Shown: in pieces, positions 21,955 through 28,949 of the stretch | Position numbering within the stretch: the first letter of the stretch is position 1 | Layout of the letters: the number at the start of each line of letters is the position of its first letter | NCBI GenBank assembly: GCA_023230925.1 | Contig: JALNWK010000030.1 | Location: 1-34,034, forward strand | Direction of reading: 5' to 3' | Length of the DNA stretch: 34,034 bases | Origin: Limnochordia bacterium | Lineage (GTDB): Bacteria; Bacillota; Limnochordia; DUMW01 | Translations under genes and position numbers: made by a program | The notes under the pieces: generated by a model | Told to the model about the DNA's origin: nothing | The model's database searches: none | The model's input: the letters and a program-made list of their open reading frames with translations, nothing else

Positions 21955-23304
21955 TTAACTAATCCCCAGGAGCAGCCGGGCAATTTCGAAGTATAGAATC
22001 AGTCCTAGTACGTCTACGATGGTTGTGATGAAAGGACCAGCCATCACCGCAGGATCCATTTTGAGTTTCCTGGCAATAAAGGGAAGCAGAATACCCGTGA
22101 GGTTTGCTATTAAGACTACGATCCCCAAGGATAACCCGATGGTAATGCTAAGCATGAGATCCTGCCCAGATATAAATAGGCTTCTTAAGAAGGAGAAAGC
22201 AGCAAGTATGGCGCCCATAATCAGTCCTGCGAGTAATTCGGTGCCGATGACTTGCATGATACTCTGATTTTCCAAATCGCCTACAGCAAGCCCCCGGATG
22301 ACCAAGGTAGCTGACTGGGTTCCTACGTTTCCACCGGTGTCCATGAGTAAGGGTATGAAAAAAGCCAAAGCTACCACAGTTTCCAACGCAAAGGCATACT
22401 CCTCCATGATACTGCTGGTGAAGCTTTGTAGTAGAATTAACACCACCAACCAGCCAAGGCGTTTTCCGACTCGGGCCATGACTCCCTGCTGGAAGTAGTC
22501 CTCAACGTCTGTAGTGACACCGCCCATGCGGTGAATGTCTTCGGTGCTTTCTTCGCGTATTACCTCAAGAACGTCATCATGGGTAATAATTCCGACGAGA
22601 CGATTCTCACTATCCACTACAGGAACGGTGCTTAAGCCAAAGTCGGTCATGATCCGAGCGACTACTTCCTGGTCAGTATCCGTGGTTACACTAATTACAC
22701 TAGTGTGCATCAGATCCCCAACCCTGGTCTGCAGGGAAGCTAGGATCAACTCTCTTAAGGTGATTACACCAACAAGCTTCCTGGAATTTGAAATAACATA
22801 GCAGTTGTAGATAGTCTCCTTATTGGGTGCTGTAAGCCGAATATGATCCAAAGCCGCTTGCACCGTTTGGTCTTCTTTAAGATCGACGAATTCGGTTGTT
22901 GTCAGACGTCCAGCACTGTCCTCAGCATAGCCAAGAAGTTGGTTTGCGATTTTACGTTCGTCGGGTGAAAGCAAAGACAGATAGTGTTTTGCCACTTTCG
23001 CGGGTAGTTCCTCAAAAAGGTCAGTTCGATCATCAGGGGCCATTTCATTTAGTAGATCGGCCATTTGCTGATGGGTCATAGATTCGAGAAGACTGTTTCT
23101 CTCATGCCGCTCCATGTATTCAAATACTTCGATTGCGAAGTCTTTTCTTAGCAAACGAAAGGTCAATGCCTTGGAGGGCTGATCCAAGACCCCTAAAAGA
23201 TCAGCAACTTGTCTGGGGTGCTGATCCTGAAGGGTCTCCCTGATGGCTTCGTATTTCCGCTCAAAGAGAAGCTGATTAATCTGATTGACAATATCGATTT
23301 CCAT
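21955..23304 (-). CDS. mgtE: Magnesium transporter MgtE
   Basis: The protein is about 449 residues, the full MgtE length. Domains in order are an N-terminal superhelical domain (residues about 1-125, PDDRTDLFEELP), two CBS repeats (about 130-250), a connecting helix, and five membrane helices. The family motifs GGNVGTQSATLVIRGLA and PVMAGPFITTIVDVLGL line the pore. MgtE is a homodimeric Mg2+ channel whose cytosolic domains close at high Mg2+. The ATG at 23304 is chosen because AGGAGGTG precedes it at eight bases; a GTG at 23313 lies inside that site. I see no M-box riboswitch upstream. The leader instead has a small ORF and alternative hairpins (23193-23393, 23312-23366). Confidence 0.96.
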   Translation of the reverse strand: MEIDIVNQINQLLFERKYEAIRETLQDQHPRQVADLLGVLDQPSKALTFRLLRKDFAIEVFEYMERHERNSLLESMTHQQMADLLNEMAPDDRTDLFEELPAKVAKHYLSLLSPDERKIANQLLGYAEDSAGRLTTTEFVDLKEDQTVQAALDHIRLTAPNKETIYNCYVISNSRKLVGVITLRELILASLQTRVGDLMHTSVISVTTDTDQEVVARIMTDFGLSTVPVVDSENRLVGIITHDDVLEVIREESTEDIHRMGGVTTDVEDYFQQGVMARVGKRLGWLVVLILLQSFTSSIMEEYAFALETVVALAFFIPLLMDTGGNVGTQSATLVIRGLAVGDLENQSIMQVIGTELLAGLIMGAILAAFSFLRSLFISGQDLMLSITIGLSLGIVVLIANLTGILLPFIARKLKMDPAVMAGPFITTIVDVLGLILYFEIARLLLGIS

Positions 23305-23393
23305 TGGGGCCACCTCCTAGTGCGCTTTGAAGGAGGTCTAAGTGGTGAGTTGAGGTAGACCTCCTTAGAGTCTCTTGACGGGTCAGGGTCCAT
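23193..23393 (-). CDS. Candidate regulatory leader ORF of mgtE, starting Met-Asp-Pro-Asp-Pro
   Basis: An ATG at 23391-23393 follows AAAGGAGGTGG (23401-23411), which is complementary over ten bases to the usual 16S rRNA 3' end and is the strongest ribosome binding site near mgtE. The product begins MDPDPSRDSKEVY and runs 66 codons, overlapping the first 112 bases of mgtE in another frame. The rest looks like arbitrary sequence, so the act of translating the start is probably what matters. Enterobacterial MgtL begins with a similar Glu-Pro-Asp-Pro run that destabilises ribosomes at low Mg2+ and so controls mgtA. Codons 10-13 form the 5' arm of the hairpin at 23330-23366. The regulatory role is inferred; the binding site and start are seen. 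Confidence 0.55.
   Translation of the reverse strand: MDPDPSRDSKEVYLNSPLRPPSKRTRRWPQWKSILSIRLISFSLSGNTKPSGRPFRISTPDKLLIF
23312..23366 (-). promoter_or_regulatory. mgtE: Alternative hairpins that could mask the mgtE ribosome binding site
   Basis: In the leader RNA, AAGGAGGUCUA (arm A, 23356-23366) pairs perfectly over 11 bp with UAGACCUCCUU (arm B, 23330-23340), with a 15-base loop. Arm B also contains ACCUCCU, complementary over 7 bases to the mgtE Shine-Dalgarno AGGAGGU (23312-23318), with about 13 bases between. With A-B formed, the mgtE site is free. If a ribosome covers A, B can pair with the mgtE site. This is a typical layout for translational switching by a leader peptide. Confidence 0.55.
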
Positions 23394-23476
23394 CTACAAC
23401 CCACCTCCTTTAAGCCCATTGCTTGATCTGCGGATGTTCCTTGTTCGTAGACGGTCAAACCCAATCTTCCTATTGC

Positions 23477-23505
23477 ATTATACAACTTAATGCTCTAAAG
23501 TACAA
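23477..23505 (-). promoter_or_regulatory. Sigma-A promoter of mgtE with a long leader
   Basis: On the minus strand, TTGTAC (23500-23505) and a consensus TATAAT (23477-23482) are separated by 17 bases. Transcription would begin near 23470, giving a leader of about 165 bases before the mgtE start, which contains the leader ORF and alternative hairpins. Confidence 0.75.
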
Positions 23506-23610
23506 TTCTAGAAGGGGTTGCAAGGCCTCCTAGGGCAGGAATCAAGACGATGGTGGCGAAGATTAAGCGAAGAAGAGTTCTATCTAGCTAGGTAAAGGGA
23601 AGTGAGTGCT

Positions 23611-24528
23611 ATGGGCATTACGATTAAAAAGCAAGAGTATGCTGGGTGGCAGAATTGTCTGCATCTCTCCAATGGGAAACTGGAGCTGGCGGTGACTACC
23701 GATGTGGGTCCCCGGATTATCCACGTGGGATTACCCGGCGGCCCTAATGAGTTTGCTGTGAATAAGGAGCAAGCGGGTAAGACCGAACAAGAGGAATGGT
23801 GCATCTTTGGTGGGCATCGTTTGTGGCACAGCCCGGAGTACATAAATCGGACCTATTACCCGGATAGCAAAAAGGTGAGCTATCGAGAAGTAAGGAATGG
23901 AGTCGTCGTAACTCAAGATGTGGAGCCTAACACGATGATCCGAAAGGAAATGGAGATCCTCCTATCGCCTGATACACCAAGGGTTAAGGTTATACATCGG
24001 TTAAGCAATGTTGGGGTGTGGGACGTTGAACTTGCCCCCTGGGCATTATCTGTCATGGATGTGGGAGGAGTGGCTATTATTCCGCAACCGACCAAGGCAC
24101 ATCCCGAAGGCAAACTTCCCAACCGCACATTGACCCTGTGGCCCTATACCGATATGCAGGATAGCCGGGTGTTTTGGGGGAGTCAGTTTATAACGGTTCA
24201 ACAGGACCCCTCCATGGAGGCTCCTTTTAAGTTAGGTATTTCCGCAAATGACGGATGGACTGCCTATGCCAATAACGACCACTTGTTTGTCAAAATGTTT
24301 GACTACGACGACGAGAGCTTCTATCCCGACGGAGGGTCCTCCGTTGAGATTTACACCTGTGATTGGATGCTGGAACTGGAAACACTAGGACCTTTGACTT
24401 TGCTCAGTCCCGATGAGACTGTAGAGTATGTGGAGGAATGGGTCCTATTGGATCATGTTCCAAAGCCTCAGAACGAAGAGGATGTCGAGCGAACCATCGT
24501 TCCTTTGCTCTATGAACTGATTGACTAG
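23611..24528 (+). CDS. Protein with galactose mutarotase-like features, function unknown
   Basis: This protein of about 305 residues has an all-beta pattern. It starts ITIKKQEYAGWQNCLHLSNG, then ELAVTTDVGPRIIHVGL and FGGHRLWHSPE, which resemble the aldose-1-epimerase/galactose-mutarotase fold and DUF4380-type proteins. Trp, Tyr and acidic residues are frequent, as expected of a carbohydrate-binding cleft (WTAYANNDHLFVKMF, YTCDWMLELETLGPL). A precise substrate is not evident. The ATG at 23611 is preferred over a GTG at 23602 because AAAGGGAAG is better spaced. It has 17 bases to the first ChrA gene and probably shares its transcript, although a functional link is not obvious. Confidence 0.65.
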   Translation: MGITIKKQEYAGWQNCLHLSNGKLELAVTTDVGPRIIHVGLPGGPNEFAVNKEQAGKTEQEEWCIFGGHRLWHSPEYINRTYYPDSKKVSYREVRNGVVVTQDVEPNTMIRKEMEILLSPDTPRVKVIHRLSNVGVWDVELAPWALSVMDVGGVAIIPQPTKAHPEGKLPNRTLTLWPYTDMQDSRVFWGSQFITVQQDPSMEAPFKLGISANDGWTAYANNDHLFVKMFDYDDESFYPDGGSSVEIYTCDWMLELETLGPLTLLSPDETVEYVEEWVLLDHVPKPQNEEDVERTIVPLLYELID

Positions 24529-24545
24529 ATTACTCTGCGGGATAG

Positions 24546-25112
24546 GTGTATGCTGTGGCAACTTTATTTGAGATAACAACGACATTCATGAAGGTGGGTG
24601 GCTTTACTCTAGGTGGTGGTTATGCTATGCTACCTATGATTGAGCGGGAGGTCATCGACCGGAAGAAGTGGATTGAGCGGCAGGAAGTACTAGATATCTA
24701 CGCGTTGGCTCAATCGGTCCCAGGGGCTATTGCCATTAATTCGGCCATGTTTATTGGGTACCGTCTAAGAGGCTTGCTTGGTGCTATCTTTGCTGGGATC
24801 GGGATGATTACACCCTCATTACTGGTGATCCTGATTATTGCGCAAGGCTTTTCCAAAGTACAAGATAATCGTATGGTTATCAGCATCATGCAGGGTGCAC
24901 GCGCCGGAGTTGTGGCCCTAATTGTTTTTGTGACATGGTCCATTGCGAAGCGTTCCATCAAGGGGCGGGTAGATCTGACTATTGGATTGGCAGCTCTCGT
25001 AGCTGTTACTTTTGATCTGGTATCTGCAGTAGGGGTATTGCTGATCTCCGCACTTCTGGGAATAGTCGCCTATAGATTACAGGACAAGAAAGCAGGGCCG
25101 CAGGATGATTGA
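24546..25112 (+). CDS. chrA: ChrA family chromate transporter, first half-size subunit
   Basis: This 188-residue membrane protein has a single CHR domain. The N-terminal motif reads FMKVGGFTLGGGYAMLPMIEREV, then LAQSVPGAIAINSAMFIGYRLRG, the conserved PGP-like loop (here PGA). Several hydrophobic segments follow (LGAIFAGIGMITPSLLVILII, and others). Short-chain ChrA proteins occur as adjacent pairs and act together to export chromate or related anions. The start is GTG at 24546 or 24555. The second half overlaps its end by 8 bases, so the two are translationally coupled. Chromate specificity is assumed from the family and untested. Confidence 0.88.
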   Translation: MYAVATLFEITTTFMKVGGFTLGGGYAMLPMIEREVIDRKKWIERQEVLDIYALAQSVPGAIAINSAMFIGYRLRGLLGAIFAGIGMITPSLLVILIIAQGFSKVQDNRMVISIMQGARAGVVALIVFVTWSIAKRSIKGRVDLTIGLAALVAVTFDLVSAVGVLLISALLGIVAYRLQDKKAGPQDD

Positions 25113-25641
25113 GGTATACTTACGCCTAGCGGCGATATTTTTCAAGATAGGTCTTTTCACCGTTGGTGGTGGTTATGCGATGCTGCCACTGATTCAGGAA
25201 GAGACCACCCATTACGGTTGGCTTACAATCGGGGAATTTGCTGACATTATCGCCATTTCCGAGATGACCCCCGGGCCTATTGCAGTTAATACGGCTACCT
25301 TTGTTGGCTACCGGGTCGGGGGTGTTCTTGGTTCCGTTGTTGCGACCATTGCTGTAGCTTTGCCTTCTTTGCTCATTGTTGTTCTTATTTCCAAATTTCT
25401 ATCCCGTTTTAGTTCAAGCCCAGTTACAGAATGGGTTTTCAAATACCTCCGTCCGGCTGTTGTAGGGTTGATTGCTTCGGCCGCGTTGTTCCTTGGTCAA
25501 AGCACCCTATTTCCAGGATGGGATATAGACTTTCGGGCAACTCTGATAACCGTTGTTGTCGGTTTTGGACTGTTTAAGTTCAAGTTGCACCCGATCTGGG
25601 CCCTTCTAGGGGCAGGATTGATGGGTCTTGTGTTGTTTTAG
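25105..25641 (+). CDS. chrA: ChrA family chromate transporter, second half-size subunit
   Basis: This 178-residue single CHR-domain protein is homologous to the preceding subunit: FFKIGLFTVGGGYAMLPLIQEE mirrors its partner, and the EMTPGPIAVNTATFVGYRVGG loop retains the canonical PGP. Hydrophobic helices include GSVVATIAVALPSLLIVVLI and a C-terminal GLFKFKLHPIWALLGAGL. It begins inside the last codons of the first subunit (8-base overlap) with GCAGGATGA as ribosome-binding context. The pair corresponds to the N- and C-halves of long-chain ChrA transporters with opposite predicted membrane orientation. It ends 93 bases before ilvE. Confidence 0.9.
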   Translation: MIEVYLRLAAIFFKIGLFTVGGGYAMLPLIQEETTHYGWLTIGEFADIIAISEMTPGPIAVNTATFVGYRVGGVLGSVVATIAVALPSLLIVVLISKFLSRFSSSPVTEWVFKYLRPAVVGLIASAALFLGQSTLFPGWDIDFRATLITVVVGFGLFKFKLHPIWALLGAGLMGLVLF

Positions 25642-25734
25642 CGGATTATGAAAGGATTTTGGGACTGCAATGGGGAAGAGAAGCTAAAACTAAATCATGA
25701 ATGAGAGAAATCTGGTAAGAGAAGGGGCATTGGA

Positions 25735-26658
25735 ATGAATTGGATTGAAGGTAAGAAAATCTGGTTCAATGGTGAATTTGTTGATTGGAAAGATGCGAAG
25801 ATTAATGTACTTAGTCATGTGGTGCACTACGGGTCAAGTATATTCGAAGGACTGCGCTGCTATTCCACACCACAGGGGCCTGCGGTATTTAGGCTTCAGG
25901 ACCATACCCGGCGGATGTTCGATTCGGCGAAGATCTATCGAATGGAGATCCCGTATACCCAGGATGAGTTCAACGAGGCGATTGTCAGTACAGTAGGTAT
26001 CAATAAATTCGATTCCTGCTACATTCGTCCCATTGTTTTTCGGGGTTTTGCACAATTGGGGGTTAACCCACTTAACTGCCCCGTAGACTGTGTGGTTGCT
26101 GCATGGACGTGGGGTAGCTACGTGAGTGAGGAGGCCTTAGAAAAGGGAGCCGATGTGTGCACATCCTCATGGAATCGGATGAGACCCAATACACTCCCAG
26201 CTCTCGCCAAAGCAGGTGGTAACTACCTCAATTCACAGTTGATCAAAATGGAGGCCCTTGCCAACGGCTATGAAGAAGGGATCGCCCTAGATCATGCTGG
26301 ATTGATCAGTGAGGGTAGTGGTGAGAATCTTTTCCTTGTAAGGGATGGGGTTTTATACACTACTCCACGAAGTGCATCAATCCTCGGTGGTATTACCCGG
26401 GATTCCATTATGGTCTTGGCTAAGGATATGGGGATTGAAGTAGTCGAGGAAAACATTCCCCGGGAGATGCTCTACATTGCCGATGAAGTATTCTTCAGTG
26501 GGACTGCGGCAGAGATTACGCCTATCCGCAGTGTTGATCGCATTCAGGTTGGAGCGGGCAAGCGAGGTCCTATTACCGAGAAGCTTCAGAAGGCTTTCTT
26601 CGATATTGCCAACGGTAAGGTTGAAGATCGGCATAGCTGGCTAACGCACGTGAAGTAA
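25735..26658 (+). CDS. ilvE: Branched-chain amino acid aminotransferase
   Basis: This 307-residue class IV PLP aminotransferase has the normal IlvE length. The catalytic lysine is Lys159 in LPALAKAGGNYLNSQ, and the PLP-binding Glu lies in ISEGSGENLFLV. HYGSSIFEGLRCY at about 31-43 and the phosphate-binding SILGGITRDS and GTAAEITPI segments are typical. It interconverts branched-chain amino acids and their 2-oxo acids with glutamate, the last step of valine, leucine and isoleucine synthesis. It stands alone, with no ilv or leu genes nearby. The ATG follows AAGGGGCATTGGA. The 93-base leader shows no T-box. A strong hairpin at 26674-26698 follows. Confidence 0.95.
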   Translation: MNWIEGKKIWFNGEFVDWKDAKINVLSHVVHYGSSIFEGLRCYSTPQGPAVFRLQDHTRRMFDSAKIYRMEIPYTQDEFNEAIVSTVGINKFDSCYIRPIVFRGFAQLGVNPLNCPVDCVVAAWTWGSYVSEEALEKGADVCTSSWNRMRPNTLPALAKAGGNYLNSQLIKMEALANGYEEGIALDHAGLISEGSGENLFLVRDGVLYTTPRSASILGGITRDSIMVLAKDMGIEVVEENIPREMLYIADEVFFSGTAAEITPIRSVDRIQVGAGKRGPITEKLQKAFFDIANGKVEDRHSWLTHVK

Positions 26659-26673
26659 TTGAACCCGGGCCAA

Positions 26674-26698
26674 GGCCCCGGACAATTTGTCCGGGGCC
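26674..26698 (+). terminator. GC-rich hairpin downstream of ilvE
   Basis: GGCCCCGGACA (26674-26684) and TGTCCGGGGCC (26688-26698) form a perfect 11-bp GC-rich stem, 16 bases after the ilvE stop. The following bases are not T-rich, as at the other gene-end hairpins of this window. Confidence 0.6.
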
Positions 26699-26788
26699 GA
26701 AGACGAGTTTGCTTGTGTAAGATAATTGCTTCTTAGCATTATTTGGTGCAAATACCGGGGATTTCCGTGATTCATCGGATTGAAAACC

Positions 26789-26817
26789 TTGTCATAACCC
26801 AAGCACCGTGTTATAAT
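26789..26817 (+). promoter_or_regulatory. Sigma-A promoter of tRNA-Arg
   Basis: TTGTCA (26789-26794) and consensus TATAAT (26812-26817) with a 17-base spacer lie 11 bases upstream of the mature tRNA 5' end. The spacing fits transcription starting a few bases before the tRNA. Confidence 0.75.
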
Positions 26818-26828
26818 GTACCTACGTT

Positions 26829-26905
26829 GCGCCCGTAGCTCAGCTGGATAGAGTGTCTGACTACGAATCAGAAGGCCACAGGTTCGAATCCTGTCGGGCG
26901 CACCA
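26829..26905 (+). tRNA. tRNA-Arg (anticodon ACG)
   Basis: The sequence folds into a complete cloverleaf. The acceptor stem is GCGCCCG/CGGGCGC (26829-26835 with 26895-26901), followed by discriminator A and an encoded CCA (26903-26905). The D-loop segment is AGCTCAGCTGGATAGAG. The anticodon arm is TCTGA-CTACGAA-TCAGA with anticodon ACG, read as inosine-CG for CGU/CGC/CGA after deamination. The T loop is GGTTCGAATCC. It stands alone with its own promoter and terminator and borders the restriction-modification island. Confidence 0.97.
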
Positions 26906-26910
26906 CTTCC

Positions 26911-26940
26911 AAACCCTTGATATTAAAGGGTTTTTTCTTT
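26911..26940 (+). terminator. Intrinsic terminator of tRNA-Arg
   Basis: AAACCCTT (26911-26918) and AAGGGTTT (26926-26933) form an 8-bp stem with a 7-base loop, running directly into a T-rich tract (TTTTTTCTTTTT). It is the only canonical U-tract terminator I see in the window. Confidence 0.88.
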
Positions 26941-27116
26941 TTCCCGCCACTAAGCAAGAAGGCCTTCGAGCATCATTTGGGCATATCCGGTTTTTGAAAC
27001 CCTATTTTGCACGAAAATTGGCTAGTTTGGACATGGCTTTTCGCTTAGCCGCCAGGTCTGAATGGACGTGAGTATTCAAGAGCAGATCCAGACGCCTACC
27101 GAATACCTAGACATGA

Positions 27117-27404
27117 TGCAAATACTACAATAAACCGGGGGATAAGCACTCCTATCTTCTCATAGCCCAGAGCAACAAAACGCATTCTGGTAAAGCAAAA
27201 GGGGATGCGTCCAGCATTATTACACAGCTTAAAACACTGATGGATATCCTCAGGTTGTTCGTCTTAAAGATGGACATGGTCTGAAAATTACTAGGACAAG
27301 CCTAAAAGATGCCTTAAGCAAAGAAATCAATAGGGGGTATTCGGTGGTGTAGTGACCAACAAGACGTAGTAGAAAGGACTTTTGCGGTCGGACATGGAAA
27401 CTAA
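27117..27404 (+). pseudogene. Decayed coding fragments upstream of hsdM
   Basis: The 500-base gap between the tRNA terminator and hsdM contains protein-like pieces in shifting frames. One (27117 onward) reads KPGDKHSYLLIAQSN and continues to about 27232. Another, shifted by one frame (27233-27352), reads YPQVVRLKDGHGLKIT and ends at a TAG. A third short piece (27363-27404) reads DVVERTFAVGHGN, weakly reminiscent of transposase C-termini. None has an intact start. I cannot identify the parent genes. They suggest old insertions or deletions between the tRNA and the type I system. Confidence 0.35.
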
Positions 27405-27446
27405 ATAATAAGTTGACTTATAGATGGTCTTGAACGGAGGAATGGA

Positions 27447-28949
27447 ATGTCAAGAGTTAATAACGCTGATATCGGATTTGAACAAGAGATTTGGAAGGCA
27501 GCGGATGTTTTAAGAGGCAATATGGATGCTTCTGAGTACAAGCATGTCGTTTTGGGCCTTATTTTCCTAAAATATATTTCGGATGCTTTTGAGCACAGGT
27601 ACGAAGAGCTGGTTAAGGAAGGTAAAGGCTATGAGGAAGATCGTGATGAGTACACTTACATAAATATCTTCTTTGTTCCCGAGGAAGCCCGTTGGAGTAA
27701 AATCGCTGCTAACGCCCACACCCCCGATATCGGTGTGATCATTGATGAAGCTATGCACGCCATTGAAAAGGAGAACCCTAGACTAAAGGGGATCTTACCG
27801 AAAAACTTTGCTCGACCAGAGCTAGACAAACGCAGACTAGGCGAGATTGTAGATATCTTTACTAATATCTCCATGAAAGAACATGGGGACACCAAAGATA
27901 TTTTAGGCCGGACCTATGAATACACTCTTAGTAAGTTTGCTGAACAAGAAGGCAGAAACGCCGGAGAATTCTATACCCCATCTTGTGTGGTTAAGACCTT
28001 AGTAGAAATACTAGAACCATATGAAGGTAGGGTTTATGACCCTTGTTGCGGTAGTGGGGGCATGTTTGTGCAGTCATCTAAGTTTGTAGAAAGCCATCAG
28101 GGGAATATTCAAAATATCTCTATTTATGGACAAGAAGCTAACCCCACTACTTGGAAGATGTGTCAAATGAATTTAGCCATTCGTGGCATTGAAGGAAACT
28201 TAGGAACTAGTGCCGCTGATACCTTTTTTAATAACCTACACCCAACCTTAAAAGCGGACTTTATCTTAGCGAATCCGCCGTTTAACATGTCTGGATGGGG
28301 AGCGGAACAACTACAAGATGATAAGCGTTGGGCTTTTGGGATACCACCGGCTGGTAACGCCAACTTTGCTTGGCTCCAGCATATGATCTACCATCTAAGC
28401 GCCAAGGGCAAGCTGGGTATGGTTCTCGCTAACGGATCCCTGTCCAGTCAAACCAGTGGGGAAGGGAAAATCCGTGAAAACATAATCAAGGCGGACTTGG
28501 TAGAGTGTATTGTTGCCATGCCTGCACAATTGTTTTACTCTACTCAAATTCCTGTATCGCTGTGGTTCATCAGTAAGCAGAAAAAGCAACCAGGCAAAAC
28601 CCTGTTCATCGATGCAAGGAACATGGGGAAGATGGTAACCCGTTCACTCAAAGAACTAACCGAAGAGGAGATTGAAAAACTCGCGGATACCCACAAAGCC
28701 TTCGAAGCAGGTACCTTAGAAGCAGAAAAAGGCTTTTGCGCGATAGCAACAATTGAAGAGATCGCTGAACACGATTATATCCTCACTCCCGGACGTTATG
28801 TTGGCATTGAAGAGGAGGAAGATGATGGGGAGCCCTTTGAAGAAAAAATGGCTCGCCTCACTTCGGAACTGACAAATCTGTTCAAAGAAAGCGCTGAACT
28901 GGAAAAAGAGATCCGGGACAGGCTGGGGGCGATTGGGTATGAGATCTGA
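27447..28949 (+). CDS. hsdM: Type I restriction-modification system, methyltransferase subunit HsdM
   Basis: This 500-residue protein has an N-terminal helical HsdM domain (IWKAADVLRGNMDASEYKHV). The SAM-binding motif I DPCCGSGGMF lies near 197-206, after GEFYTPSCVV, and the catalytic motif IV NPPFN near 274, specifying N6-adenine methylation. The C-terminal region ends with charged helices that contact HsdS. In the complex, two HsdM and one HsdS methylate the target, and HsdR adds restriction. The ATG has GGAGG about eight bases upstream. It is first in a tight operon and overlaps hsdS by 11 bases. The region is slightly richer in A/T and follows decayed DNA after the tRNA, consistent with acquisition by transfer. 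Confidence 0.96.
   Translation: MSRVNNADIGFEQEIWKAADVLRGNMDASEYKHVVLGLIFLKYISDAFEHRYEELVKEGKGYEEDRDEYTYINIFFVPEEARWSKIAANAHTPDIGVIIDEAMHAIEKENPRLKGILPKNFARPELDKRRLGEIVDIFTNISMKEHGDTKDILGRTYEYTLSKFAEQEGRNAGEFYTPSCVVKTLVEILEPYEGRVYDPCCGSGGMFVQSSKFVESHQGNIQNISIYGQEANPTTWKMCQMNLAIRGIEGNLGTSAADTFFNNLHPTLKADFILANPPFNMSGWGAEQLQDDKRWAFGIPPAGNANFAWLQHMIYHLSAKGKLGMVLANGSLSSQTSGEGKIRENIIKADLVECIVAMPAQLFYSTQIPVSLWFISKQKKQPGKTLFIDARNMGKMVTRSLKELTEEEIEKLADTHKAFEAGTLEAEKGFCAIATIEEIAEHDYILTPGRYVGIEEEEDDGEPFEEKMARLTSELTNLFKESAELEKEIRDRLGAIGYEI

Noticed and set aside
23300..23470. M-box (ykoK) Mg2+ riboswitch upstream of mgtE
   Set aside because: The conserved M-box sequence blocks are not recognisable in the approximately 165-base leader; only the leader ORF and the Shine-Dalgarno-related hairpins are seen. 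A covariance search would settle it.
23276..23485. A longer minus-strand ORF beginning in the mgtE promoter region
   Set aside because: It starts at the -10 element, lacks a ribosome binding site and has no family-like sequence; it is a frame shadow.
24546..25641. Frameshifted single chrA gene
   Set aside because: Each half has its own complete CHR domain and start, and paired half-size ChrA proteins are a known arrangement.
25642..25734. T-box riboswitch or attenuator before ilvE
   Set aside because: The gap is only 93 bases, with no T-box motif or terminator hairpin.
26659..26905. Phage or integrative element attachment in tRNA-Arg
   Set aside because: No integrase gene and no second copy of the tRNA 3' end were found in the window.
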